NCBI RefSeq assembly: GCF_040958095.1 | Contig: NC_091217.1 | Coordinates: 12,050,120-12,114,119, forward strand | Direction: 5' to 3' | From: Procambarus clarkii | Lineage: Eukaryota; Arthropoda; Malacostraca; Decapoda; Cambaridae | DNA length: 64,000 nucleotides | Shown: piece after piece, positions 36,825 to 47,934 of the stretch | Layout: every line of letters starts with the position of its first letter | Position numbering within the stretch: position 1 is the first letter of the stretch | The notes under the pieces: model-generated | The model's input: only the letters and a program-made list of their open reading frames with translations | Told to the model about the DNA's origin: nothing | Databases searched by the model: none | Made by a program: the position numbers and the translations under genes

Positions 36825-37055
36825 TATCTTGAGGTTATCTTGAGATGATTTCGGGGCTTTAGTGTCCCCGCGACCCGGTCCTCGACGAGGCCTCCACTCC
36901 CAGGAAGCAGCTCGTGACAGCTGACTAACACCCAGGTACCTATTTTACTGCTAGGTAATAGGGGCATAGGGTGAATCTCGCCGGCGCCTGGGATCGAACC
37001 CAGGACCACAGGATCACAAGTCCAGCGTGCTGTCCGCTGGGCCGACCGGCTCCCT
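36825..37055 (-). mobile_element. tRNA-derived SINE with AAGATAACCTC-repeat end
   Basis: Minus strand: tRNA-like head (GTCGGCCCAGCGGACAGC, B box GGGTTCGATCCCAGG), body (CCTAGCAGTAAAATAGGTACC), then CGGGGACACTAAAGCCCCGA and a terminal TCAAGATAACC repeated twice. The tail differs from the other SINEs, pointing to another LINE partner. Confidence 0.8.
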
Positions 37056-37059
37056 GATG

Positions 37060-38269
<1,210 letters not shown>

Positions 38270-38277
38270 GTAGGGAA

Positions 38278-38328
38278 GGCGCCACACAGGGGATTTTTTT
38301 TTTCTGGGAGAAAAATCCCCTGTGCGCC
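38278..38328. other. Terminal hairpin, left end
   Basis: GGCGCCACACAGGGGATTTTT folds back on AAAAATCCCCTGTGCGCC, a stem of about 18 bp with a short loop. Confidence 0.75.
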
Positions 38329-38710
38329 CCAAGGGTTTCAGGTAAATTTAGAATATCCCCTGTGCGCCCCAAGGGTTTCAGGTAAATTTAGAAATTCGTG
38401 TTTGTGAGCCAGGGTTTTTCAGGCGAATTTGGGCAGTCACAGATTTTAGAAGTATGGATTTCTTATGAGAAAAATAATTTCCGAGACTTAGAAGTTTGTT
38501 AAAGCCTTATGGGAGAAATTCAAATAACGTGTGTAGCACTTTAGGGCTTCCAGGAGAACTCTGGGAAAAAAAGTGCCTGTGCGCCCCAAGGGTTTCAGGT
38601 AAATTTAGAATATCCCCTGTGCGCCCCAAGGGTTTCAGGTCAAAAATCCCCTGTGCGCCCCAAGGGTTTCAGGTCAAATATCCCCTGTGCGCCCCAAGGG
38701 TTTTCAGGTG
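38318..38710. repeat. Repeated CCCCTGTGCGCCCCAAGGGT motif
   Basis: The motif, usually followed by TTCAGGTAAATTTAGAA, occurs six times in the outer left arm (near 38,318, 38,356, 38,577, 38,613, 38,649, 38,685) and twice in the right arm (50,577-50,640). Confidence 0.9.
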
Positions 38711-39249
38711 AATTTGGGGAGTCACAGATTTAGAATTAGGGAATTCTTATAATGAAAAATAATGTCATACGAGTTTGCTAAAGTTCTTATAAGAAAAATA
38801 ATTTCCGAGACTTAGAAGTTTGTTAAGGCCTTATGGGAGAAATTCAAATAACATGTGTAGCACTTTAGGGCTTCCAGGAGAACTCTACGGACATATTTTA
38901 CATGTTTTCAACTTACAAAATCGTCTATGTAAGCCTTAGTTATTCATATAAATTTAGAAAATCACCTGTGTAAGTCATTGTTTTCAGGGTTTCGTACATC
39001 ACACCCCCCTCCCTCCCCCCCGTACCTCGCAATCTGTCGCCTCACCTGTGTTTACTTTACGCCCGGTCAGCCAGACCTCTTATCTTATGTTATCTTCTCA
39101 TAATATCTGGACCGTCCCTCCTCTCTCTCTCTCCTTTCATTCAGTTCAACTATTTTCCAACATCGTATGTTTGCTCCTTTTCATTAAGCAAGTCAGTATG
39201 TTTGCTCCTTTTCATTAAGCAAGTCAGTTTTACACAAATAAATCATGTT

Positions 39250-40085
39250 AGTAAGCAAGTTCTAGCTCACGTTCCCCACCTTAGTCCCCTGTCGTATAAA
39301 GAATACTATCATTCCAATCCCTCTAAAATTTAAAAATAATCATATTTCAAACGTAGTTCAATACAGTAATTAGTTACCAAGCTCCAGCTCTTGTCCTCCA
39401 CCTTAGCTCTCTCTCGTATCTTCGTTAGTATCAGTCCAATTTCCCTGAAATTTCTACCCTCTGTATTTCAGACATAGTTTAGTAAATGCAAACAATTATC
39501 AAACTCTAGCTCTTGTCCCCAGCTTAGTTCATTTGTACAAAATCATTAGTAACAGTCCAATTTCCCTTAAATTGTTACCCTCTGTATTTCAGACGCCGTA
39601 AATAAAATCAAATAGTTATCGAGCTCCAGCTCTCGTCCCCGCCTTAATTCTCTTTCGTATCTTTGTAAATAACCCATCAATTTCCCTAAAATTAAAAGCA
39701 GACATACTTCAAAGTTAGTAAATAAGATCAAGTCAGTTACTGAGCTCCAGCTCTCGTCCCCGCCTTAGTTCTCTTTCATATCTTCGTTAGTATCAGTCCA
39801 ATTTCCCTGAAATTTTTACCCTCTGTATTTCAGACATAGTAAATATGAAGTAAACAATTATAAAACTCTAGCTCTTGTCCTCTGTCCAAGCTCACTTTTG
39901 TAAAATCATTACTCTCAGTCCAAATCACCCAACTACATTTTCAGACATAGTAAATAAAAAACCAGTTCAGTTATTAAGTTTCAACTCTTGTGCCCCAGCT
40001 TAGTTCATTTGTACAAGTTCTTTATTTTCCAACTAAATCACCCTGAGATTTAAGATCACCGTATTTTCTAACGTAGTAAAATTAA
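39250..40085. repeat. Degenerate ~119-bp tandem repeat in left arm
   Basis: About seven diverged units, each with AGCTCCAGCTCTCGTCCCCG-like, CAATTTCCCTGAAAT-like and TATTTCAGACATAGTAAAT-like blocks. Mirrored at about 49,196-50,031. Function unknown; repeated non-coding modules in long terminal arms would suit replication or transcription control. Confidence 0.75.
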
Positions 40086-40369
40086 TCTGGACATTAGCCT
40101 TAGATCATCAGACATAAATATATTCGATCAAGTCCGTCTCCAGCGTATCTCTTATCCGAGTATACACATAACCCCAACCTGTTTAATTATCTTTCACCCC
40201 CTCCCACCTTCCTCCATCTCATCCAAGTCTCGTAAATTTAAAATGTAGCTGTTAATTTGCGTTCTTTCCCCGTTCATAGCATATTCTCTGTAAGTTCAGA
40301 TCTGTACTTAGTCTTACATATTCTCTACTTCTTTCCAATTTTATACAAGACTTAAACAACTATTACCGT

Positions 40370-40770
40370 CTCCTCTATCTTATTTAAACATGAGTCATAT
40401 GTAAATATACCCCGACTCTTTCCATCCAATACAAGTCCTAGCTTGTTCACCGCCCAACTCACTACGCTATTTCTACTCTACATGTTATAGCATGTTTTCC
40501 GCTCATCTTGGTACCAACCCTTACAATCTCTCTCTCATTCCTTTTACATGTCTCAGCATGTCTCAGCATGTTCGCCTCGCATCTTACTACGCTGTCTACT
40601 TTACATGTTGTAGCGTGTATTACTGTGTCCCATATCTTATTTAAACATGAGTCATATGTAAATATACCCGACTCCTTCCATCCATTACAAGTCCTAGCTT
40701 GTTCACCGCCCAACTCTCTACACTGTCTACTTTACATGTTGTAGCATGTTTTCCGCACATCTTGATACCA
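40370..40770. repeat. Direct duplication of ~250 bp inside left arm
   Basis: GCATGTTTTCCGC with CATCTTGGTACC and TTAAACATGAGTCATATGTA blocks occur twice about 253 bp apart; mirrored at 48.50-48.92 kb. Open frames of 78-83 codons here overlap on opposite strands and appear compositional. Confidence 0.7.
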
Positions 40771-41346
40771 TCCCTTACAATCTCTCAATCCTTTACACAT
40801 CCCAACTTTCAACCCTTTCTTACAATTTTCCTCCATCCCTCCGCTACATGTTCTTACCCGTTCATTACAGTCCACTACTTATTCTCTAATCATCTCTGTA
40901 CTAATTCTCAAAACTAGTTGGTTCTGTCATTTTAGTAAGTAAGTAAGTAGATCATCGTTATTAACAACGACAACAACAACAACAACAGTAACATTACTAA
41001 TTCACAGTAAGTTACTACTGAGCATTTGGTAGTTATCCATTTTCAAATAATGTCAATATAAATCATTCTAAGACATCTTCGTACAATTAAAGATACTTGC
41101 CCGTGCACTAAGTCATTACTTACAGTAGCATCTTAAGGCATTGTTTTCGTAACTCAGTTTTATTAAACATACACCTTCATTAGTCAAAGGAAAACTTTTC
41201 AAGTCATTGTATTCAATATTTCCGTTAAACTTACTACATCATGTCATTATTCGGTTTCATAATTAAGTACTTGTTTCAGTCCTCCAATGTAATAAGCAAA
41301 TTATTCTATTAAGGATAAAGAAATCTTATTTAGAAGAGGCATTAAG

Positions 41347-41352
41347 TTTATT
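41347..41352 (-). terminator. Poly(A) signal AATAAA, left arm
   Basis: Lies about 320 bp downstream of the stop codon of the gene at 41,671-43,087. Its mirror copy at 47,929-47,934 serves the IAP gene. Confidence 0.55.
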
Positions 41353-41369
41353 ACAACATTTAACGCATA

Positions 41370-41665
41370 CAAGTGTTCTTAGTAGTTATACAGGTATTCA
41401 AGAAATCATAAGTGTTCTTAGTAGTTATACAAGTGTTCAAGAAATCATAAGTGTTCAAGAAGCAATTATATACAAGTATTCTTAGTAGTTATACAAGTGT
41501 TCAAGAAAATCATATACAAGTGTTCTTAGTAGTTATACAAGTGTTCAAGAAAATCATAAGTGTTCAAGAAGCAATTATATACAAGTATTCTTAGTAGTTA
41601 TACAAGTGTTCAAGAAAATCATATACAAGTGTTCTTAGTAGTTATACAAGTGTTCAAGAAATCAT
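41370..41665. repeat. Tandem repeats at the inner end of the left arm
   Basis: Units of AGTGTTCTTAGTAGTTATAC with AAGTGTTCAAGAAATCATA in several copies; copy number differs from the right arm (47,715-47,905). They would form the 3' untranslated region of the adjacent gene. Confidence 0.9.
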
Positions 41666-41670
41666 AAACA

Positions 41671-43087
41671 CTATAGTCTTATATAGAAATAAACATTTGA
41701 ATTTATAAAAGAATTATAAGTAAAACATGTATTTGATTTCACACAATGAAACTCACTATCCAGCAAGTTAAAAAATCCATCACATGCACAGCATCCCCCT
41801 TCCCCTTCTCCAAAATAGATTAGTTTTTGTCCCTTAAATTCCTTTAAAACATAGAAAGCATCGCTATAAACATTATCATCACGAATCAATTCAGGCCAGG
41901 ACATTAGAAGTACTTCTCTGTCATTACAATAAGTCCTAACTGCTTCTACAGCATCCATTTGTTCAACCTCCATCCACTTACTCTCACCCATATTCGAGTA
42001 ATTATCTGTAGCTCGTACCACATTAGTATGTCTTATCCTAATAAGATTTTCAATAAAGGCCATACCAGAGAAAACACCAAGTACAGGATCCTGTCCTATA
42101 AATCTCATCACTGCCTCTATTTCTATCTTTTGGGGGGTATGATATCCTATTTCTGGTCTCATCTTTATTAAATTTAACGGAAAAGATGGAAAGCTCTCCT
42201 CCATATGATCAATTAAACTCCAATGTTCATCTTCTTCTGTTTTAGGGTGAATAATACTAAGCTCTTTCACAGTCTTACTATTTACCTGCTGTTGCAGTTC
42301 ATCCTGGCTCATTATAGTATACACTTCTCGTTCTTCAGAACTCAACTTATTAATAAACCAGTTTGCAGCATTTGGAGAACCAATTTCATCCACAAATTTT
42401 CTTATAAAAAATTTATCCTTTAAGTTACATCCTATAGGCACTTCTTCAAATTCTGGAAATATGTATTTAAAACGGGGTTTAGGTCTAAAAGTGCAAATTA
42501 TTTTATCGCCTTTAAATAACAAAGAAATTTTCTTCATCTCGGCCTTACTAGGAGTTTTCGTCAGCAACAACACTTGACAATTCTCATGTTTCTTGAGTAC
42601 ATCTGTAACACTCTCTTTTAAGCTAAATAAGACTATGTCGCATTTTATCATTGGAAGTTCTTCTTTCAACTTTATAAAATCATGACCGATCAGTATCATT
42701 AAAACATTTTCACTTTTGCTAATAAACTTTGCTAGAGCTGGAACAATGTTCTCATGCGTACATTTATCAGTATGTGTCATCACTTTATAAGTCCGTTTTT
42801 CAGCCAGGGGCATATTCTTCCACAAAACAGTCGAAGCTGGACTTTGCCATATAGTTTCTGACACAAGATCAGGCATGCTTCCAAACCCTGGTAGACTCTT
42901 CACATCCATCACATGGGGTAGATCTTTAAACAAAGAAAAATACAATATTTAACACAGGGACTATTAAATAATCATAATATTTCAAAACTAAAAGATATTC
43001 AATAATAAGCAAAAATTATATCACAACAAATATAACGAGTACTGTAAGTACATCATACAATAATCACTTACTGTATACAGCAGCCAT
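41671..43087 (-). CDS. Two-exon gene, ~422-residue protein with Rossmann/SAM-type C-terminal half
   Basis: Exon 2 is 41,671-42,923 and exon 1 is 43,072-43,087 (only 16 nt, ATG to TACA). The donor reads GTAAGT and the acceptor follows a pyrimidine-rich TTTCTTTGTTTAAAG; the phase-1 join keeps frame and gives a start MAAVYNLPHVMDV. The N-terminal 280 residues are not recognised. Residues ~286-397 have the layout of a Rossmann fold: GVFSGMAFIENLI, then VVRATDNYS, VLLMSWPEL, KLIYFGEGEGGCCACDGFF. I recall this block from uncharacterised proteins with a possible S-adenosylmethionine fold, but the function is unknown. Own TATA box at 43,140. First of four genes on the minus strand. Confidence 0.75.
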
Positions 43088-43139
43088 CGATCCGAGTATG
43101 TCTTCTCACTGCTGGACCGAGATGGGGAGTTTATGTCAA

Positions 43140-43147
43140 GATATATC
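43140..43147 (-). promoter_or_regulatory. TATA box for the 41,671-43,087 gene
   Basis: GGATATATC about 53 bp upstream of the ATG. Confidence 0.5.
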
Positions 43148-43251
43148 CCGACCTAGCTTATCACATCGGAGATTGTTACGCTCCGCCCCCTCTCTCTTAG
43201 CTGTAGTTTCCAAATTAGTTATATGTATTATTTCAGATCTACTAGTTTTAA

Positions 43252-43878
43252 CTACGACATTCTCTTCCGTTTATTAGATCTACCCTCTACTTGTTTCTTC
43301 TCTCTCCCAGTCCCCGTAACATCTTCTCCAAGAGGTATACGAACCATTAATAATTCTTTTTTATTATTCTTTAAAACATAAGCTAAATGGGCTAGTCCTG
43401 GAAAATAGTGTGTCTCCCATTCTTCTTGTTCTTCTTTACTCCATCCTATTCCGTCATTAAACCCAATACCATATGGAATAATTATACGCTGGATTAAATT
43501 ATTATTTCTTGCCTGACAACAAATTTGCCTTATTGCAGATTTAAAACTCCAACGTTTAATAATATCTTTCTGTAATCCTAGATCTTCATTAGAGCTACTG
43601 TATTGAAGTCCTATAATATGAGGTTTTATTTCTGGTTCTGGAGATAAAGCAAGTACTATACCACCAGGAGTTATATTATTCTGTACCACTTCACACTCGG
43701 AAACTTTACTGTAAGGATATTTTTCCCATAACAGTTGTGCAAATCCACCAGATAAATTATGAGAATCGTAGACAAGACAGTCTCCAGGTTTTAGAATTTC
43801 ATCACTAGTAAAATCAGCATCTATAATACACTTATTCAAACGCTTAAGCTTCACTTGCATGTACATAGAACAATCCAT
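43252..43878 (-). CDS. Macro-domain-like protein A (208 residues)
   Basis: Probably binds or hydrolyses ADP-ribose-type ligands if the fold assignment holds. Macro-like layout over residues ~33-180: DCLVYDSHNLSGGFAQLLW (ligand-loop position), PGGIVLAL near 71-78, PHIIGLQYS near 86-94, then RIIIPYGIGF near 131-140 and a conserved tryptophan. The tail ends in a basic run (SNKRKRMS) that could be a nuclear signal. I chose the ATG at 43,878: a TATA box lies 37 bp upstream (43,915-43,921), inside the longer open frame, so the longer start at 43,974 would not be in the transcript. Related to the two genes that follow. Enzyme activity unproven. Confidence 0.75.
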   Translation of the reverse strand: MDCSMYMQVKLKRLNKCIIDADFTSDEILKPGDCLVYDSHNLSGGFAQLLWEKYPYSKVSECEVVQNNITPGGIVLALSPEPEIKPHIIGLQYSSSNEDLGLQKDIIKRWSFKSAIRQICCQARNNNLIQRIIIPYGIGFNDGIGWSKEEQEEWETHYFPGLAHLAYVLKNNKKELLMVRIPLGEDVTGTGREKKQVEGRSNKRKRMS

Positions 43879-43914
43879 CTTGAAGTAAGACAGAAAAAGT
43901 TTCGTACCTCTTCC

Positions 43915-43921
43915 TATATAC
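43915..43921 (-). promoter_or_regulatory. TATA box for macro-like gene A
   Basis: GTATATAGG on the minus strand, 37 bp before the chosen ATG. Confidence 0.55.
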
Positions 43922-44037
43922 TCAGAAAAGTAGAGTTGACATTTAGACATTAAAAAGGGAGAAAATAAACACACGAGTTTCTATTTTGTTATTTAATGTG
44001 TAAAAATGTACAAAGTATAAATTATTTACAGACATTA

Positions 44038-44937
44038 TTATTCCCAATCCATCTTCTCTTCTAAATTTGTAAAACTACTACTAACACACATTGTAACATT
44101 AGTATCAACAGACGTAGTAACATTAACAGGTGTTGAATTAATTGTATCAGACAACTTAGTGTTGATAGAAGGTGAACTAGCATCAGCGGTAGCAGGCGTA
44201 GCATCATCTTCAGGTGTCCTAGCAGCATCAGTAGCATTAGTTGTGGATCCATTTTGAAGAACAGCAATGTATGGAATCTTATTTTCAAAGATGCCGTGGG
44301 CGGATGACTGAGGAGGAACGATGTTTTCGGGACGTACTATGAAGAGTACAATACCTCGTTTTCGTAGTTTTTGTCCTATTTTCTCAAGTATAGGCAAATA
44401 TTTACTTTCCCATACTGCGCAGTTGTCCAAATAACTTGACATGCCAAACCCATATGGAATAATAATTCTCTTAACACATCTTTTAAGAATGAAAACAAGG
44501 GCTTCCTTCAGAGCATTTTCAAACCAGCGCCATCTCTGATATTCTGTATCTTTTTCAAGTCCATCGTAAAAATGTTCATCTAAACTTCGTACTTCACACG
44601 GAGGATTTTCATATGCTGGTAAAGTTGCAGGTCTACTAGCAAACTGAGTCACTAAACCAATAATAAGGGGTAGATGGGGATCTTCATCCATCCTGTTGTT
44701 AAATTCAGGCGGTTCTCCAATATGTATACTACCAGGGTTACTGCGATAAGATACAACAGCCCTGTTTTTGTAAGGAAAGTTTTCACGATGTAATCTCGCA
44801 TATGGGTAACGATCCCACAATCCTTGCACAATTTTACACATTTGTACACTCGTAGCATCAAGATCGTACAATAAACAGTCGTGATTATTGTAGACGGGCA
44901 GGGAGGCAAAGTCTCCAATAATAGTCTTGATCTCCAT
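44038..44937 (-). CDS. Macro-domain-like protein B (299 residues)
   Basis: Homologue of A and C by shared blocks: DCLLYDLDATS near 20-30, NPGSIHIG near 67-74, LPLIIGLVTQFASRP near 89-103, RWRWFENALKEALVFI near 135-150, KRIIIPYGFGMSS near 156-168, WESKYLPILE near 176-185. The C-terminal ~70 residues are rich in Thr, Ser, Asn and Asp and look disordered. An upstream extension to 45,072 is open but contains the TATA box (45,018-45,026), so M46 of that frame is taken as start; it also aligns with the starts of A and C. It lies 100 bp from gene C, same strand. Confidence 0.75.
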   Translation of the reverse strand: MEIKTIIGDFASLPVYNNHDCLLYDLDATSVQMCKIVQGLWDRYPYARLHRENFPYKNRAVVSYRSNPGSIHIGEPPEFNNRMDEDPHLPLIIGLVTQFASRPATLPAYENPPCEVRSLDEHFYDGLEKDTEYQRWRWFENALKEALVFILKRCVKRIIIPYGFGMSSYLDNCAVWESKYLPILEKIGQKLRKRGIVLFIVRPENIVPPQSSAHGIFENKIPYIAVLQNGSTTNATDAARTPEDDATPATADASSPSINTKLSDTINSTPVNVTTSVDTNVTMCVSSSFTNLEEKMDWE

Positions 44938-45017
44938 AGCCTTGAATATCCAAGCTTGAAGTAGATTCCGACATCCAAGAAGAGGAGGACGCCGTAAGAG
45001 ATCACTCCGGGGGAAGC

Positions 45018-45026
45018 ATATATACA
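45018..45026 (-). promoter_or_regulatory. TATA box for macro-like gene B
   Basis: GTATATATGC about 85 bp before the chosen ATG, inside the longer open frame; this decides the start. Confidence 0.5.
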
Positions 45027-45075
45027 TCTTTAGGCTGCGCGTAGAAACACTGCGCACACAAAAGGTTGCCAAGTG

Positions 45076-45696
45076 TTACTTGCTCTTCCTCTGCATAATC
45101 TCCTCGTTAAACAGTAATTTAACTTCCACTCCGTAGGGTTTTAACTGTTTATACATATCTTCAATAACAGGAAGATAAGTATTTTCCCAAACTTTATCTC
45201 TTCGAACACATGTAATCCCAATTCCTGTTGGTATTATAACTCTCATAATTTGAGGAGAGCCCTTGATAAAGTTAAATAAATCTTTCATACCATTCTTGAA
45301 GTAGACGAGACGATTAATGGATGTATCTTCGTTTAATCCAGAGAGCATGTTTCTGTCTTTTGAGTTTTCTATAATTCCCTGAGCAATGTTATTACTTTCT
45401 ATAGGTAATCCAATACCGTATTGTGTGGCTATAGCAACAATATACGGAAGATTTTCTCCTTTAGAGATATGAATTGTTCCTGGTACTGGACGATCTTCAG
45501 GGATACATCTCTTAAGACTGTACAAGGGTCGGCGAACATTATAAGCATCAGCATGAGAATATTTCTTGGCTAAGTCTAGAGCCATTCCTCTGGGAACACA
45601 GGATATACAGTTCACTCCGTACACAATACAGGTTTCATTATTACAAAATGAATCGTCGGTTAAATAACCCTGACAAGTTGTCAGAACAGTATCCAT
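45076..45696 (-). CDS. Macro-domain-like protein C (206 residues)
   Basis: The clearest macro-domain sequence of the three: CIVYGVNCISCVPRGMALDL at 23-42 corresponds to the ADP-ribose loop region (a V-N followed by a small-residue loop and G-x-A), VPGTIHISKG at 71-80, LPYIVAIATQYGIG at 83-96, and MRVIIPTGIGITC at 151-163 with DKVWENTYLPVIED at 167-180. Some expected loop glycines differ, so binding may persist without hydrolysis. Single ATG start with a TATA box 80 bp upstream. Gene C and the IAP gene are divergent and share the 565-bp gap. Confidence 0.8.
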   Translation of the reverse strand: MDTVLTTCQGYLTDDSFCNNETCIVYGVNCISCVPRGMALDLAKKYSHADAYNVRRPLYSLKRCIPEDRPVPGTIHISKGENLPYIVAIATQYGIGLPIESNNIAQGIIENSKDRNMLSGLNEDTSINRLVYFKNGMKDLFNFIKGSPQIMRVIIPTGIGITCVRRDKVWENTYLPVIEDMYKQLKPYGVEVKLLFNEEIMQRKSK

Positions 45697-46261
45697 GGTG
45701 AATTTTCTTCCTCGTAAGGTAGTAGATACGAACCAGATAGTCGTAATAATATCCCTAATGCGAGGTCCGCGCTCTTATATTGGGGGAAATGTAAAAGTTA
45801 CCACTTATTTGAATATATTAATAAGGATTTTTGTTACCTTAGAGTGATATTATATATTACATTATAACTAATAGTATATTTCATTTTAGGATATAGATGC
45901 TTTAAGCATATATTTTAATTAGATTAAATAAGAATTTACTACTAAATTATATATATATATATCTATCATTATGTACGGCAGCTACGAATAATGACGTAAC
46001 AGTATACTTTTAGCGAGATTGCCAAAGTGATGTATTTTTCTAATAAGTCTAATAAATAATGAAAGTAGTTTACTAAGTATTTATATAAGAGCTTCATTTA
46101 ATTATGAAACTTTAAGGATTTTTAAATAGAGAAGTATTTAGAGGAGATTACTGTCTATTATAAATGAGGAAACTGTTAAATATGTAGCGATGTACGATAC
46201 TTATTTTAGGGATATATATACTTGCTTATCCTACTCTAATAGCTAGTGCTGCCCTCACACG
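45697..46261. promoter_or_regulatory. Divergent promoter region
   Basis: AT-rich, gene-free. A TATA box for gene C (minus, CAATATAAGAG, 45,773-45,781) lies at one end and one for the IAP gene (plus, GATATATATAC, 46,211-46,221) at the other. A TA run occurs near 45,948-45,962. An origin of replication could also be here, but there is no specific evidence. Confidence 0.5.
46211..46221 (+). promoter_or_regulatory. TATA box for the IAP gene
   Basis: GATATATATAC 41 bp before the ATG. Confidence 0.55.
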
Positions 46262-47717
46262 ATGGATCCTTTGTGTGCCAGGAAGTTTTACAGTATAGAA
46301 AGCCTTAAATGTGCAGGAGTTAGACTACAAACATTTGTGGATTGGCCCATTAAGTGGTTAAACCCTATTGACTTAGTTGAAGATGGGTTCTATTACCTTC
46401 GCAATAGTGATTACTGTTTGTGTGCATTTTGTTATTGTATAGTAGGTGCATGGATTGTTGGTGATACCCCCAGAAGACGTCATAAGATCATTAATCAAGA
46501 CTGTGCCTTTATTAGAGGCGAGAGGAGTGACAATGTTTCTTTAGAGGTGTCTGAGATAGCTTTCAAATATGGACTGGAATTTGTTTCCCATAAAATAGAA
46601 CTGGGAAATAAGAAAATAAGTGGTAGTAGTAAGTATATATTCTTATGATGTATTCTTATACCAGTCTTATATACTCTGTACAAAACTTGATTGCTTAAAT
46701 AGATACTTCTTATTCTTCTAAGAATAATTTACGTAACTACGTTATATTTTTTTAGGTGGTGCTCCTCCTAAGGAAGATCTGGGATTGATCAAATTTAGGA
46801 AATCGCTGAATCCAGGATTGGTAACTTATAAATCTCGCCTAGAGACATTTGATATGACATGGCCTGGAAGCGTCAAGCAAACTTCTCATGAGCTGGCAGA
46901 AGCTGGTTTTTTTTACTGTGGTATGAAGTGTTTTAACTATTTTAAACTTAATAGAGTTATAAGTAAAGAAATAATGAATAATAGTTAAAAGATAGTAACG
47001 AGATAATGCTGGATTGTTTTATGGTTTTCAGGTATAAGTGACCACGTCTGCTGCTATCACTGCGCCTGTGGAATACGAAATTGGAGACCAGAAGATGATC
47101 CTTGGACGTTACATGCGAGATGTAGTCCAGAATGTGCTTACATTATTCTTGCAAGGGGCAAGGAATTTGTTAAGAATGCTAGATTGACAATACCATTACC
47201 TATAAAACCTATAGACAATGATTTAATTAATATCTTAATGGAGGGTATGGATAAGTTCAAACATCTGATTCATAAAAAATTAATACCTGTGGAGAGTATA
47301 AGATATGCTTTAAGTGAGTACCTTAAGGAATCCAGAGATTTGTTGCCTTTTATTATACAAAGTAGATGTCTAGAAATCGTGTTGAGGTATATGCAAGAGG
47401 GAACAGATATTTATTTACGGGTACGGGACTTAATTTATGAAGCAGTTGATGATAAAAAGGAACAAGAAGCTACGCTTGAAGATCTGGGATTGAAAACTTT
47501 ACCGGAGACTTGTACTAACACTGATGAAAACAAGGACTGTATAGAACAATCTTGGGAAGAAGATATTTTATGCAGAGTTTGTATGGATAAAAATATAAAT
47601 ATTGTAATACTACCATGTAAACATATGGTGACATGCAGTGGTTGTCTTTTAGCTCTGAAATGCTGTCCAATTTGTAGAGGAAATATTTTATATATAATAA
47701 ATCCAATTGCTTCTTGA
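46262..47717 (+). CDS. Inhibitor-of-apoptosis protein, BIR-BIR-RING, three exons (405 residues)
   Basis: Exons 46,262-46,628, 46,756-46,920 and 47,032-47,717; donors GTAAGT and GTATGA, acceptors TTTTTTTAG and GGTTTTCAG, both introns phase 1. BIR1 (residues ~20-86) has zinc ligands C54, C57, H74, C81 and BIR2 (~147-215) has C185, C188, H205, C212: both fit C-x2-C-x16-H-x6-C exactly. BIR2 contains WRPEDDPWTLHARCSPEC, close to canonical. The C-terminal RING has C358, C361, C373, H375, C379, C382, C389, C392 (C3HC4). IAPs of this build block caspases and act as E3 ubiquitin ligases. A baculovirus-type or host-derived origin both fit; the introns point to nuclear expression. Confidence 0.9.
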
Positions 47718-47905
47718 ACACTTATGATTTTCTTGAACACTTGTATAACTACTAAGAACACTTGTATATGATTTTCTTGAACACTTGTATAACTACTAAG
47801 AATACTTGTATATAATTGCTTCTTGAACACTTATGATTTCTTGAACACTTGTATAACTACTAAGAACACTTATGATTTCTTGAATACCTGTATAACTACT
47901 AAGAA
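47715..47905. repeat. Tandem repeats at the inner end of the right arm
   Basis: TTCTTGAACACTTGTATAAC with TACTAAGAACAC units, fewer copies than the left counterpart; form the IAP 3' untranslated region. Confidence 0.9.
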
Positions 47906-47928
47906 CACTTGTATGCGTTAAATGTTGT

Positions 47929-47934
47929 AATAAA
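47929..47934 (+). terminator. Poly(A) signal AATAAA, right arm
   Basis: About 212 bp downstream of the IAP stop codon; mirror image of 41,347-41,352. Confidence 0.55.

Noticed and set aside
40462-40917. Small frames of 72-83 codons present in both arms
   Set aside because: They overlap on opposite strands inside a duplicated non-coding module; identical because the arms are identical.
44938-45072. Longer start for macro-like protein B
   Set aside because: The TATA box lies inside this extension and the paralogues start at the internal ATG.
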